Below, one piece after another: positions 8,046 to 18,400 of a stretch of 35,551 nt of DNA (position 1 is its first letter; the number at the start of each line of letters is the position of its first letter). The notes under the pieces were generated by a model. The model had not been told where the DNA came from and made no database searches. It was given only the letters and a program-made list of their open reading frames with translations. Source of the stretch: Oscillospiraceae bacterium. Its GTDB lineage: Bacteria; Bacillota_A; Clostridia; Saccharofermentanales; Saccharofermentanaceae. The position numbers and the translations under genes were made by a program. Location: contig CADAXO010000002.1 in the NCBI GenBank assembly GCA_902791885.1, positions 1 through 35,551 of the forward strand, in the 5' to 3' direction.

Positions 8046-9854
8046 ATGTCTGAAACAATAGCAGATATGAAGCGCACAGATATGTGCGGCACATTGAGAG
8101 AAAGTGATGCAGGTAAAGAAGTCACGCTGATGGGCTGGTGCCACAAGGCCAGAGATCTCGGCGGTCTGACATTCATTACATTGAGAGACAGAAGCGGTGA
8201 GGTTCAGCTGGTTATCACACCTGACAGCCCCGAAGATATAAGAACCAAGGCATCTAAGATCAGATCAGAGTTCGTACTCGCTGCCAAGGGTAAGGTCGCT
8301 TTAAGATCCGCACCCAATGAGAAGATGCCCACAGGTATGATCGAGATCAACGTTGAGGACTTAAGGATCATCTCCGAGTCTGAGACTCCTCCGTTCTACA
8401 TTGAGGACGATGACACGGCTAACGAGTCATTGAGACTTAAGTACAGATATCTCGACTTAAGAAGACCTGTTATGCAGAACAACATGATCCTTCGTCATAA
8501 GATCGCTAAGTCTGCAAGAGACTACTTCGATGAGGAAGGATTCCTCGAGATCGAGACACCTATGCTCGGTAAGAGTACACCTGAGGGCGCAAGAGACTAT
8601 CTCGTTCCTTCAAGAGTTAAGAACGGTTCGTTCTTCGCTCTTCCTCAGTCCCCCCAGCTTTATAAGCAGCTTCTCATGCTCGCAGGTTACGACCGCTATA
8701 TGCAGATCGCAAGATGCTTCAGAGATGAGGACTTAAGAGCTGACAGACAGCCCGAGTTCACACAGATGGACCTCGAGATGAGCTTCGTTGACTGTGACGA
8801 CGTAATGGGCGTTACAGAGGGATTCGTAGCAAGAGTATTCAAGGAAGTACTTGATATCGACATCGAGCTTCCCATTAAGAGAATCCCCTGGATCGAGGCT
8901 ATGGAGCGTTACGGTTCCGATAAGCCTGATCTCCGCTTCGGTATGGAACTTCAGGATATCAATGACTGGGCTAAGACGATCGACTTCGTTGTGTTCCGGA
9001 ATGCAATCGCTGAAGGCGGCCTTGTAAAGGCTGTTGTCATCAAGGGCGGTGCCGCTTTCTCCAGAAAGGAGATCGATGCATTAGGCGAAGTCTGCAAGAC
9101 ATATAAGGCTAAGGGAATGGCATGGGTAGTTCCTGCCGAGACACCGAGAGGATCTTTCCTCAAGTTCCTGAACGAGGAGCAGATCAAGGCTCTTGCCGAA
9201 AAGACTGGTGCAACAGCTGACGATCTTATCTGTATCGTTGCCGATAAGTTCAAGGTTGTTCACGACAGCTTGGGTCAGTTAAGAATCGCTGCTGCCAACA
9301 AGCTCGGCCTTATAAAGAAGGATGACTTCAAGCTTTGCTGGGTAACGGAGTTCCCTATGTTCGAATGGTCGGACGAAGAGGGAAGATTTATGGCTATGCA
9401 TCATCCTTTCACATGTCCCATGGATGAGGACTTGGATCACCTTGAGTCCGATCAGGGCAATGTAAGATCAAAGGCTTACGATATCGTTCTTAACGGATGC
9501 GAGCTCGGCGGCGGTTCCATAAGAATCCACGACAGAAACCTGCAGATGAGGATCTTTAAGCTTTTGGGCTTCTCCGAAGAGTCTGCCCAGGAGCAGTTCG
9601 GCTTCCTGCTTGATGCATTCAAGTACGGTGTACCTCCTCACGGCGGTCTCGCTATCGGTCTTGACAGATTCGTAATGCTCCTTACGGGTGCAGGTTCCAT
9701 AAGAGAAGTTATCGCATTCCCGAAGGTTCAGAATTCTTCGGATCTTATGACCGAGGCGCCTTCACCTGTTGCAGAAAAGCAGCTTGAGGAGTTGGGCATA
9801 GCCGTCGTTTCCAAGGAAGAAGAAAGTGACGACGACAACATAGTAATGGATTAA
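8046..9854 (+). CDS. aspS: Aspartyl-tRNA synthetase
   Basis: A 602-aa class II aminoacyl-tRNA synthetase that charges tRNA-Asp in the cytoplasm. The N-terminal OB-fold anticodon-binding domain spans about 1-110 (GWCHKARDLGGLTFI). The catalytic core holds motif 2 at about 225-240 (FRDEDLRADRQPEFTQ) followed by MDLEMSF, and motif 3 near the C-terminus (GGLAIGLDRFVMLLTG). The region about 290-420 between them is the GAD insertion typical of bacterial-type AspRS, and the length matches that type. The start is fixed by AAGGAAGG at a good distance. It leads an operon with lepB, lepA and a lipoprotein gene; the gap to lepB is 9 bases. Confidence 0.97.
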   Translation: MSETIADMKRTDMCGTLRESDAGKEVTLMGWCHKARDLGGLTFITLRDRSGEVQLVITPDSPEDIRTKASKIRSEFVLAAKGKVALRSAPNEKMPTGMIEINVEDLRIISESETPPFYIEDDDTANESLRLKYRYLDLRRPVMQNNMILRHKIAKSARDYFDEEGFLEIETPMLGKSTPEGARDYLVPSRVKNGSFFALPQSPQLYKQLLMLAGYDRYMQIARCFRDEDLRADRQPEFTQMDLEMSFVDCDDVMGVTEGFVARVFKEVLDIDIELPIKRIPWIEAMERYGSDKPDLRFGMELQDINDWAKTIDFVVFRNAIAEGGLVKAVVIKGGAAFSRKEIDALGEVCKTYKAKGMAWVVPAETPRGSFLKFLNEEQIKALAEKTGATADDLICIVADKFKVVHDSLGQLRIAAANKLGLIKKDDFKLCWVTEFPMFEWSDEEGRFMAMHHPFTCPMDEDLDHLESDQGNVRSKAYDIVLNGCELGGGSIRIHDRNLQMRIFKLLGFSEESAQEQFGFLLDAFKYGVPPHGGLAIGLDRFVMLLTGAGSIREVIAFPKVQNSSDLMTEAPSPVAEKQLEELGIAVVSKEEESDDDNIVMD

Positions 9855-9863
9855 GGATTAAAG

Positions 9864-10484
9864 ATGGAAAAGAAGGACAAGACTGAGTATACGGAAATCA
9901 AGCCCGAAGACAGAAGAAGGGTGATCATCTCAACGATCCTCGACTGGCTCATTGCCATCGCGGTCGGTGTGTTGATCGGTATCTTACTGGTTGTATTCGT
10001 TGTTCAAAGGGATAACGTCTACGGCGATTCGATGCTTCCTAATTTAAGGAACGGTTATATGGTAATGACCGATAAGGTATCGACATATTTCGATAACTAC
10101 GAAAGAGGCGATATCGTCATCCTCGACGGCGAGAACATGGAAGGCTACAACCATGATGAGTACCTCATCAAGAGAATCGTAGGTCTTCCCGGTGAGACGA
10201 TCAGGATCGCAGACGGTCACGTCTATATAAGAGAAGCCGGTGCAACAGATTTCTATATGCTCGACGAGCCTTATCTTGTGGAAGGAACGATGACATCCGT
10301 CATGAGTACAGGCATTCAGAGAGGCTACGATGAGATCACTTTGGGTGCTGACGAGTACTACTGCATGGGTGATAACCGCCCCGTAAGCAATGACAGCCGT
10401 AACCTGGGTCCTTTCTCAAGTGACAGGATCAAGGGTATCGCCTTCATCATCATCTATCCTTTCAATGAGTTTGGATTAATCTGA
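9864..10484 (+). CDS. lepB: Signal peptidase I
   Basis: A 206-aa type I signal peptidase that removes signal peptides from exported proteins at the outer face of the membrane. A single N-terminal anchor spans about residues 26-47. The catalytic Ser is S56 in YGDSMLPNL, and the general-base Lys is K103 in LIKRIVGLPGE. The later conserved box is MGDNRPVSNDSRNLGP. Length and single anchor fit Gram-positive SipS/SpsB-type enzymes. It lies between aspS (9-base gap) and lepA (3-base gap), so expression is tied to translation genes. The likely clients here include the secreted LRR proteins in the window; that link is inference. Confidence 0.95.
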   Translation: MEKKDKTEYTEIKPEDRRRVIISTILDWLIAIAVGVLIGILLVVFVVQRDNVYGDSMLPNLRNGYMVMTDKVSTYFDNYERGDIVILDGENMEGYNHDEYLIKRIVGLPGETIRIADGHVYIREAGATDFYMLDEPYLVEGTMTSVMSTGIQRGYDEITLGADEYYCMGDNRPVSNDSRNLGPFSSDRIKGIAFIIIYPFNEFGLI

Positions 10485-10487
10485 TAA

Positions 10488-12296
10488 ATGGACAGACAAA
10501 AGCACATAAGAAATTTCTGCATAATCGCGCACATCGACCACGGTAAGTCAACGCTTGCCGACCGTATCATCGAACATACGGGTGTAGTCGACAAAAGAGA
10601 CATGATGAGCCAGATCCTCGATAACATGGATATCGAGAGAGAAAGAGGAATCACGATCAAGTCCCAGGCGACGAGAATGACTTACAAGGCTAAGGACGGC
10701 AACACTTACATCCTTAACCTTATCGATACTCCCGGCCACGTTGACTTTAACTATGAGGTAAGCAGAAGCCTGGCAGCATGTGACGGCGCGATATTGATAG
10801 TAGACTCATCGCAGGGCGTTGAAGCGCAGACGATGGCTAATGCCTATCTTGCGGTAGATGCAGACCTTGAGATACTTCCGGTAATCAATAAGATCGATCT
10901 TCCCGCGGCACGCCCCGAGGAGGTAAGGCAGGAGATCGAAGACGATATCGGTCTCGATGCTTCATATGCTCCTTTGATCTCTGCCAAGAACGACATCGGT
11001 ATCGACGATGTTCTCGAAGGAATAGTCAATTATCTGCCGGCACCTCACGATCCGGAGGATGAGCCTTTTCGCGCTCTGGTAGTAGACTCGAAGTACGACC
11101 CTTATAAGGGCGTAATCGCTTCCGTAAGAGTCCGCGCGGGCTCCATCAAGTCGGGTGAATCCATCCGCATGATGCACACGGGAAAAGAGTTCGTAATAAC
11201 CGAATTAGGTTACTTCCATCCGGGACAGTATGTGCCCGCTAAGGAGCTTCTTGCAGGCGAAGTAGGATATATCTGCGCTTCGATAAAGTCGGTATCCGAT
11301 ACAGCTCCGGGCGACACGATAACATCCGCGGTTAACCCCGCACCCGAGCCTTTGCCGGGCTACAAGGGAATTCAGCAGATGGTATTCTGCGGTATCTATC
11401 CCGTCGACGGAGCGCGCTACGGCGACTTAAGGGAGGCTTTGGAGAAACTGCAGCTTAACGATGCCGCTTTATCTTTCCAGGCGGAGACTTCCGCAGCTCT
11501 GGGCTTCGGCTTCAGATGCGGCTTCCTCGGACTTTTGCACTACGAGGTAATAGAGGAGAGGCTCGAAAGGGAATTCAACCTTGACCTTATATCTACGGCA
11601 CCTTCGGTTGTGTACAAGATCTATAAGACTGACGGTACCTGCCTTGAGGTGGATAACCCTACTAATATGCCTGATCCTTCTGTTATCGATTACATGGAGG
11701 AGCCGATCGTAAATGCGGATATCATCCTTCCCAAGGAGTATGTCGGTAATATCATGGAGCTTTGCCAGAACAGACGCGGCGAGTATATAGACATGAAGTA
11801 CCTGGACGATACGCGTGTCGTATTAAGATATAAGATGCCCCTTAATGAGATCATCTATGATTTCTTCGATGCATTGAAGTCGAGAACAAGAGGATATGCT
11901 TCGCTGGACTACGAGATGGAAGGATACCAGCAAAGCAAGCTTGTTAAGCTTGATATCCTTCTTAACGGCGATCCCGTTGATGCCTTGTCTTTCATCGTTC
12001 ATCAGGATAAGGCGTACGAGAGAGGAAGAAGGATGGCGGAGAAGCTCAAGGAGAATATCCCGAGGCAGCAGTTCGAGATTCCTGTACAGGCGTGCATTGG
12101 TGGTAAAATAATAGCCAGGGAGACGATCAAGGCTTTCCGTAAGGATGTAACGGCCAAGTGTTACGGCGGCGATATCTCCCGTAAGAAGAAACTTCTGGAG
12201 AAACAGAAGGAAGGTAAGAAGAGAATGCGTCAGGTAGGCTCCGTAGAGGTCCCTCAGGAGGCATTTATGAGCGTATTAAAGCTTGACGAAGAATAA
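10488..12296 (+). CDS. lepA: Elongation factor 4 (LepA), ribosome-associated GTPase
   Basis: A 602-aa translational GTPase of the usual length for EF4. The G motifs are AHIDHGKST (G1), RGITIKSQ (G2), DTPGHVDF (G3), NKIDLP (G4) and SAK (G5), all intact. The unique C-terminal EF4 region is present, with basic [20 protein letters not shown] near the end. EF4 acts on stalled or assembling ribosomes. The ATG follows the lepB stop by three bases and has only a weak ribosome site, so coupling to lepB is likely. In many bacteria lepA and lepB are neighbours, usually lepA first; here the order is reversed. Confidence 0.97.
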   Translation: MDRQKHIRNFCIIAHIDHGKSTLADRIIEHTGVVDKRDMMSQILDNMDIERERGITIKSQATRMTYKAKDGNTYILNLIDTPGHVDFNYEVSRSLAACDGAILIVDSSQGVEAQTMANAYLAVDADLEILPVINKIDLPAARPEEVRQEIEDDIGLDASYAPLISAKNDIGIDDVLEGIVNYLPAPHDPEDEPFRALVVDSKYDPYKGVIASVRVRAGSIKSGESIRMMHTGKEFVITELGYFHPGQYVPAKELLAGEVGYICASIKSVSDTAPGDTITSAVNPAPEPLPGYKGIQQMVFCGIYPVDGARYGDLREALEKLQLNDAALSFQAETSAALGFGFRCGFLGLLHYEVIEERLEREFNLDLISTAPSVVYKIYKTDGTCLEVDNPTNMPDPSVIDYMEEPIVNADIILPKEYVGNIMELCQNRRGEYIDMKYLDDTRVVLRYKMPLNEIIYDFFDALKSRTRGYASLDYEMEGYQQSKLVKLDILLNGDPVDALSFIVHQDKAYERGRRMAEKLKENIPRQQFEIPVQACIGGKIIARETIKAFRKDVTAKCYGGDISRKKKLLEKQKEGKKRMRQVGSVEVPQEAFMSVLKLDEE

Positions 12297-12316
12297 AAGA
12301 AAGAAGGAATAGAGAA

Positions 12317-12757
12317 ATGAAGAAAACAGTTTTGGCAACGATCATTCTGGCAGCAGCTTTTGCAGTTGCAGGATGCGGAAGCAGCCCCGCGGAGACACAG
12401 GCTCCTTCTCTGCCTGACAACAACATTCCGGTTCAGACAGAGGCTCCCGCTGCACCTACAGAAGAAGCTTTGGCACCTATCATCGGCGGCCAGGCTCAGA
12501 CAGGTGATCAGGGCGGTGCAGCAACAGCTTTCCCTACGGGAATCCCGCTTAACCAGGACAGCTACTCAGAGTTCACAGAGCCCAAGATGTATGAGGTTCT
12601 TGAAGACTGCGATACATGGTCCGGCAACGATGTGCAGACATCAGGCGGACAGCTCGTTCAGGGCAGTATCGTAACAGGAGTTGCTACTGACGGTCATTAT
12701 CTGATCCTCGATGACCAGAGAGTTGTTGAACTAACACACGTTCAGCTGTTTGAATAA
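12317..12757 (+). CDS. Small lipoprotein, unknown function
   Basis: A 146-aa protein with a lipoprotein signal peptide: basic start, hydrophobic stretch and lipobox AVAGC, with the lipidated Cys at residue 20. Residues about 21-80 are a Pro/Ala/Gln/Thr-rich linker (for example TQAPSLPDN), and the C-terminal 60 residues form a small unassigned domain ending in VELTHVQLFE. It is the last gene of the aspS operon, 20 bases after lepA with AAGGAA as ribosome site, and is followed by a clear terminator. I do not recognise the family. Confidence 0.8.
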   Translation: MKKTVLATIILAAAFAVAGCGSSPAETQAPSLPDNNIPVQTEAPAAPTEEALAPIIGGQAQTGDQGGAATAFPTGIPLNQDSYSEFTEPKMYEVLEDCDTWSGNDVQTSGGQLVQGSIVTGVATDGHYLILDDQRVVELTHVQLFE

Positions 12758-12790
12758 TTAATAATTCGTTCACTATACGTAAATGAAATT

Positions 12791-12823
12791 AGGCTTTTTA
12801 CAGTAGAATGTAAAAAGCCTTTT
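12791..12823 (+). terminator. Terminator of the aspS-lepB-lepA-lipoprotein operon
   Basis: A 12-bp perfect stem (AGGCTTTTTACA, 12791-12802, with its complement at 12809-12820) closes on a 6-base loop and is followed by TTT. The next promoter -10 box starts only five bases later. Confidence 0.85.
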
Positions 12824-12827
12824 ATAT

Positions 12828-12833
12828 TATAAT
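12828..12833 (+). promoter_or_regulatory. -10 box at exact leaderless spacing
   Basis: A perfect TATAAT is followed by six bases and then the ATG at 12840, so the predicted first transcribed base is the A of the start codon. No Shine-Dalgarno is possible in the remaining space. No -35 is convincing, because the terminator stem fills that region. Confidence 0.5.
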
Positions 12834-12839
12834 TTAAAA

Positions 12840-14051
12840 ATGGCACAAAGAAAGAAAAAATGGATTAGGTCTAGACATAAGGTCACCAGGATCTTATTGG
12901 GACCGCCGATTTATTTGTATCTTAAATTGAGATACAGATGTACCTGTGACAGATTTACGGGATCCGGGGACAGTGAATATCTAATTCTCTATAATCACGA
13001 GACTCCGTGCGATCAGTTCTTTGTCGATTTTTCATTCAGAAAGATTATATACTACGTGGCTTCCGAAGAATTCCTTACTATGGGATTTATATCATCGGTT
13101 ATCAGGTATCTGGCAGCACCCATACCCATCAGGAAACAGACCCGTGATATTACTGCGGTCAAGACCTGTATGCAGATTGTAAAGGAAGGCGGTTCGATAT
13201 GTATTGCTCCCGAGGGCAACCGCACATTCAGCGGCAGGACTACATTCATTGAGCCTTCTATCGTTCCTTTTGCCAGAAAGCTTAATCTGCCTGTTGTGCT
13301 TTACCGCATTGAGGGCGGTTATGGTGCTCATCCGAGATGGACAGATGTTACCAGAACGGGAAGAGTGCATACATATGTGTCGAGAGTAATAACGCCTCAG
13401 GAATTCGGATGCATGACCGACGATGAGTTATATAAAGCCATTACCGAAGGTCTATATGTTGACGAGTGCCGTGAGGATTTTATGCCCGGTGTTCGCTACA
13501 GATCTTCAAGACGCGCCGAGAATATCGAGGAAGCGCTGTATGTTTGTCCTGACTGCGGCCTTTCGAAGTTCGAAAGCCATAAAGAGAAGTTCAAGTGCAC
13601 TAAGTGCGGAAAAACTTATATATACGGCGAGGACAAAAGAATCACGGGCGAAGGTTTTAAGTCTCCGTTTATGTACGCGGGAGACTGGTATCAGTATCAG
13701 CAGGATTTCATTAATGAGCTCGATGTCCTGCAATATAAGGATGAGCCCGTATACATCGATACCTGTGATCTTTATGAGATCGTTGACCGCAGGAAGAAGG
13801 TACGCCGGATGAAGAGGACCAAGGTTTGTCTTTACGGCGACAGACTTACGATAGGAGATAAAGTATATGAGTTCGGGAAGATACCGCCTCCGGCCGTTCA
13901 GGGCGGTATCAAGCTTCAGTTGTCTATTGAAGACGGTCTCTATCAGATCAAGGGTTCAAAGAGCTTCAATGCAGTTAAGTATCTTAATTTCTATTACAGA
14001 TACAGAAATATGACAAAAGGAGACGGCAATGGAAAATTTTTGGGACTATAA
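12840..14051 (+). CDS. PlsC-like acyltransferase with C-terminal zinc ribbon
   Basis: A 403-aa protein. The N-terminal half carries acyltransferase block I as NHETPCD (H53, D58, the HX4D arrangement) and block III-like APEGNRTFSG (E125, G126), followed by IVPFARKLNLPVVLY, as in 1-acylglycerol-3-phosphate acyltransferases that make phosphatidic acid at the membrane. Residues 236-256 form a zinc ribbon (CPDC...CTKC). The last 140 residues are unassigned and rich in Tyr and basic residues. The fusion is unusual, so the acyl acceptor is open. The start is an ATG with no ribosome site, six bases after TATAAT. The 3' end overlaps gltS by 23 bp. Confidence 0.82.
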   Translation: MAQRKKKWIRSRHKVTRILLGPPIYLYLKLRYRCTCDRFTGSGDSEYLILYNHETPCDQFFVDFSFRKIIYYVASEEFLTMGFISSVIRYLAAPIPIRKQTRDITAVKTCMQIVKEGGSICIAPEGNRTFSGRTTFIEPSIVPFARKLNLPVVLYRIEGGYGAHPRWTDVTRTGRVHTYVSRVITPQEFGCMTDDELYKAITEGLYVDECREDFMPGVRYRSSRRAENIEEALYVCPDCGLSKFESHKEKFKCTKCGKTYIYGEDKRITGEGFKSPFMYAGDWYQYQQDFINELDVLQYKDEPVYIDTCDLYEIVDRRKKVRRMKRTKVCLYGDRLTIGDKVYEFGKIPPPAVQGGIKLQLSIEDGLYQIKGSKSFNAVKYLNFYYRYRNMTKGDGNGKFLGL

Positions 14052-15405
14052 GGTATGGGGCCCTTTGCTGATATTTGTAGCTCTGCTTGGGAGCTTGCTT
14101 GTAGGCAACATCCTTAAGAAGAGTATTCCTTTCCTGAGAAATTCACTGATCCCTACTTCCGTGCTCGGAGGCGCGATCCTTCTTATCATAGCTGAGATCT
14201 ATAAGCATGCCACCGGTGATATCTTTTTCGATACCGAGATCTTCTCGGAAAAAGGCACGGCGATGCTCGAGATCATCACTTATCATGCGCTTGCTTTGGG
14301 ATTTGTTGCAGCTACGCTTAAGACTTCGGATTCCGTTCTGAATAAGAAGCGTTCGATTGAGATATTCAACACGGGCGTTACTACCGTTGCTTCATATCTT
14401 CTTCAGGCCATCGTAGGTCTCGGTATAACAATGGCTGCAGTGTATTTCATGAAAGACTTCTTCGCAGCGTCAGGTCTCCTGCTTCCTTTCGGATTCGGAC
14501 AGGGAACGGGACAGGCCATGAACTACGGCAACATCTATGAGACACAGTACGGCTTCGAGGGCGGTAAGAGCTTCGGACTTACAATAGCTGCCGTAGGCTT
14601 CTTAAGCGCTGCCATCGGAGGTGTAATTCACCTTAACATCCTGAAAAGGCACAATAAGCTTCCTGTACACACATCGAAAAGTACGGTCGATGCAGAGCGG
14701 ATAGAGACCGAGAACGAGATCCCTATGCAGGAGAGTGTCGACAAGCTGACGGTTCAGATCGCTCTTATTTTCGTTGCTTATCTTATTGCTTTCATTATGA
14801 TGTATCTTTTGGGCCTCGCGCTTCCGGGAATGAAGTCAACCGTATACGGCTTTAACTTCCTTCTCGGCGTTATCTCCGCGACACTTCTTAAGACTTTAAT
14901 GAACCTGTTAAGAAGGCTCGGCATCGTTAAGAAGAAGTACACAAATAACTTCCTCCTTACGAGAATGAGCAACTTCTTTTTCGATATCATGATCGTTGCC
15001 GGGGTAGCTGCGATCAGACTCGAGGTAGTCGGAAAATACTGGGTTGTCCTTGCAATCCTCGGCGTAGCAGGACTTGTTGTTACTTATGTTTATAACCGTA
15101 TCGTAGCCAAGAAGCTTTTCCCTGAGTATAAGGAAGAGCAGTTCCTTGTTATGTTCGGAATGCTTACGGGAACCGCAAGTACGGGTATCATTCTGTTAAG
15201 AGAGATCGATAAGGATTTCAGCACGCCTGCAGCGGATAATCTTGTATATCAGAATTTCCCTGCCATAGCATTCGGCTTCCCGCTGATGCTTCTGGCTGCA
15301 ATGGCTCCCGAGAAGCCTATGCTCGTATTCCTGATAATAGTCGGATTCTTTATTGTGATGAATATCATTCTGTTCAGAAGAGCGATATTCAGATTCAAGA
15401 AGTAA
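14029..15405 (+). CDS. GltS-type sodium/glutamate symporter family protein
   Basis: A 458-aa polytopic membrane protein with about ten to twelve helices. The conserved glycine-rich re-entrant loop FGFGQGTGQAMNYGNIYE (about residues 155-172) matches the ESS/GltS family, and a second related loop (MLTGTASTGIILLREID) sits in the C-terminal half, as expected for the inverted-repeat fold. The family co-transports sodium and glutamate inward. A cytosolic linker rich in charged residues (about 213-240) separates the halves. Ribosome site AAAGGAGA precedes the ATG. It overlaps the acyltransferase gene and lies 22 bases before the FtsX-like gene. Substrate by family only. Confidence 0.82.
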   Translation: MENFWDYKVWGPLLIFVALLGSLLVGNILKKSIPFLRNSLIPTSVLGGAILLIIAEIYKHATGDIFFDTEIFSEKGTAMLEIITYHALALGFVAATLKTSDSVLNKKRSIEIFNTGVTTVASYLLQAIVGLGITMAAVYFMKDFFAASGLLLPFGFGQGTGQAMNYGNIYETQYGFEGGKSFGLTIAAVGFLSAAIGGVIHLNILKRHNKLPVHTSKSTVDAERIETENEIPMQESVDKLTVQIALIFVAYLIAFIMMYLLGLALPGMKSTVYGFNFLLGVISATLLKTLMNLLRRLGIVKKKYTNNFLLTRMSNFFFDIMIVAGVAAIRLEVVGKYWVVLAILGVAGLVVTYVYNRIVAKKLFPEYKEEQFLVMFGMLTGTASTGIILLREIDKDFSTPAADNLVYQNFPAIAFGFPLMLLAAMAPEKPMLVFLIIVGFFIVMNIILFRRAIFRFKK

Positions 15406-15427
15406 TTACAGGACAAAAAGAGACAGT

Positions 15428-18400
15428 ATGAAATCTACCCAGGTAAAAGACGCGATACGCACGATAAAAAGATATGTAGTTTCCTACATATCAATTATCA
15501 CGATCGCAATGCTCGCGGTTACCGCATACCTGGGCATCAAATTCACGAGTGTCGGTGTTGCCAACAATGCGACGGAGTTCTTCGACAGCACGAACTTCCG
15601 CGATGTCGAGATCATGTCGACGCTTCTTATAACACCTGAAGATATCGATCTTCTGCGTTCTTATGACGGAGTAACCGATGTTGAAGGTGCATACAGAACT
15701 GACGGAAAGCTCTTTTCCGGAAACACTTCAACCGATGTAGTTGTCGTGTCACTTACGGAGAGGATCAACACATGTCAGATAGTCGAAGGACGTCTTCCGC
15801 AGGCGGAGAATGAGTGTGTTATCGAAGTTCCTATAAGCGAAGATATGGGATATAAGATCGGTGATACGATCGAAGTTCTTAATGCCAAAAGAGGAACACC
15901 TGATTATCTTCTTAGGACCGAATACGTGATCACGGGACTTGTTTTCCACCCTGATCATTCATGCTGGCCCTTGATGACGCCCGGACCCCGTTACATCGTT
16001 GTATTGCCTGAAGTGTTTGATCAGGAAAGTCTTGACGGATGTTTTATGTCTGCGGAGTTAACTCTCGACGGTGTGGACGGTCTCGGACGCTATGATGAAA
16101 GTTATCTTGAGATCACCCGTGATATGGTCGACAGATTAAATGAGATCGCTCCTGAAAGAGAAGCAAGAAGATATGACGATATCTATAACCGTTATCAGGA
16201 GCAGATCGATGCCGCTCAGGCTCGGCTTGATGAAGCATACAGTGAGTTAACTGCAGCAAGAGCGGAACTTGATGCCAATTGGGCGGAATATAATGACGGC
16301 CTCGCGCAGTATGAGGACGGTCAGGAACAGCTGGCGCAGGCGGAACAGGATCTTGCCAATGCCGCTCTGACACTTCAGAACGGAAGAACGAGACTTGACG
16401 AAGCATCGGCTCAGTTGGCGGATGCTCAGGCTCAGCTTGAAGCAGGATGGGCTACGCTTGCTCCCATCAGAGCTCAGCTTGATGCGGCGGCTGCAGAACT
16501 TGCTGAAGGCAACGAGAGATTAGAAGCCGCAGCTGCACAGCTTGCAGCGGGTCAGGCGGAACTTACGGCTGCAGAGATAAGGATCTCAGCAGGTGCCGCA
16601 CAGCTTCAGGCGGCGCAGACCCAGTTAACAACCGCAAGAAGCCAGCTTGAGTCAGGCTATACTCAGCTTGAGGATGCCAAGGCAAATGTCAGAAGTCAGA
16701 TGTACACAGCAGTCGCGGGACTTCTGGGAACCGACTTTGCTGACAGGATCCCGTGGGCTTCTTCCGATTACGATGTAAATGTTGACGATCCTTCCGTATC
16801 TGCAGGTTCAATGGGAATAATCGACGGAGTCTCGATAAATATCAGTGTATCGGCTGAAGATTATATTGCCAGGGCACTTGCTGCTGCAGGTACTGAAGAT
16901 GAGCTGGCCGATCTTTATGAAGCAGTTACGGGTACTGAACTTCACCCTTCTGCGGGTGAGTCTGTCTATGATGCTCTTGCAGATCTGATCATAACGGAAT
17001 TTCCCGATGTTACGTCAAAGTATGATGAGTTCTCGACATCTGCCAATACATGGGACAGTGGTCATACTGAATATATCGACGGTGTCTCCCAGTACAATGC
17101 ATCGTTGGTTGACTACAACAACGGTGTTGCCGAGTATAATGCAGGCCGTGCCGCATATGAGGCAGGACTTGCCGAATATAATGCCGGTCTTGAAGAATAT
17201 AACAAAAGATATGCAGAGTATCAGGACGGTGAAGCTCAGTATGCGGTCGGTTACCGTCAGTATCAGGCGGGCCTTGCCGAGTATGAAGCCAACCGTGCCG
17301 AGTATGAAGCCGGCGAAGAGGAGTATCAGAACGGTCTTAATGCTTACAATGCAGGTCTCGCAGAATACCAGGAGAAGAGCGAAGAACTCGCCGAGGCAAG
17401 GACACAGCTTGATGAGGCATATGAGCAGCTGACCGCAGGTGAAGCCGAATATGAAGACGGCCTTGCCCAGTATAACGACGGACTCGAAGAACTGAATTCT
17501 GCTATACAGCGTCAAAGAAGGATCAATGACTGCCACTGGATCGTTATCAATGTCGAAGGAAGCGCGGGATATATGTATATCAACAGCGCCGTCAGCAATA
17601 ACCGTTCGCTCGGCGGAACTTTCGCTTTTGTATTTGTTATCGTCGCGGCACTTGTTATCTATGCGACCGTAGGAAAGATCATCGAAGATCACAGAACGAT
17701 CGTTGGAACGACCAAGGCTTTGGGACTTACCAACGGTGAGGTTCTTATCAAATATACGATCTTCGGCCTGTCGGCTACTATCATCGGAGTCTTCCTGGGT
17801 GTTGCTGCCGGTTACTTCGGAATCGAGTCGCTGATACTTTATATTACCGGACGATACTATGTATTCGGTGCCGGACACCGTTCGTTAGATGTTACTTTGA
17901 CACTGATCGTTTTTGCAGGTGCGGTTATTCTTGCATGGCTTGCGGTATGGCTTGCATGCGGTCATCTTCTTAAGTCAACGGCACTCGCTCTTATAAGCGA
18001 GAACGTACCGGGATTTAATCCCGAACTGAGAAGGAAGCGTAAAGCGAAAAGGGGAGTTAAGGACGGTGCTTTGTACCCGAGACTTATCCTTTTCAATATG
18101 CTTACGGATTGGAAGAGAGTAATAGTTACCATCGCAAGTATCGCCGGATGCTGTACGCTTCTCGTGGCAGGTCTGTCGATGAACTTTGCCGTTAACAAGT
18201 CCATTAATAACGAGTTCGATAATATCGAGATCTTCGATGAGAAGATCCAGTATGACCCTGATGTCTCCGAGACAGCCGGGGAAGATATTGAATCAATACT
18301 TGCCGAGGCGGGAGTATCGTATATTCCCATAACCGATGTTAACCAGATGTATAAGGTCGGAGGCAAGCTTAATACCACCGAACTTTTCTGCTGTGATGTC

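Noticed and set aside
17090..17400. Short tandem repeats that might suggest a CRISPR-like array
   Set aside because: The period is 21 bases, in frame, coding for heptads; no conserved repeats with unique spacers.
17015..17878. Long open frame (287 codons) on the - strand opposite the Tyr-rich heptads
   Set aside because: It lies fully inside the FtsX-like gene, has no ribosome site, and arises because the repeated codons avoid stops in the complementary frame.
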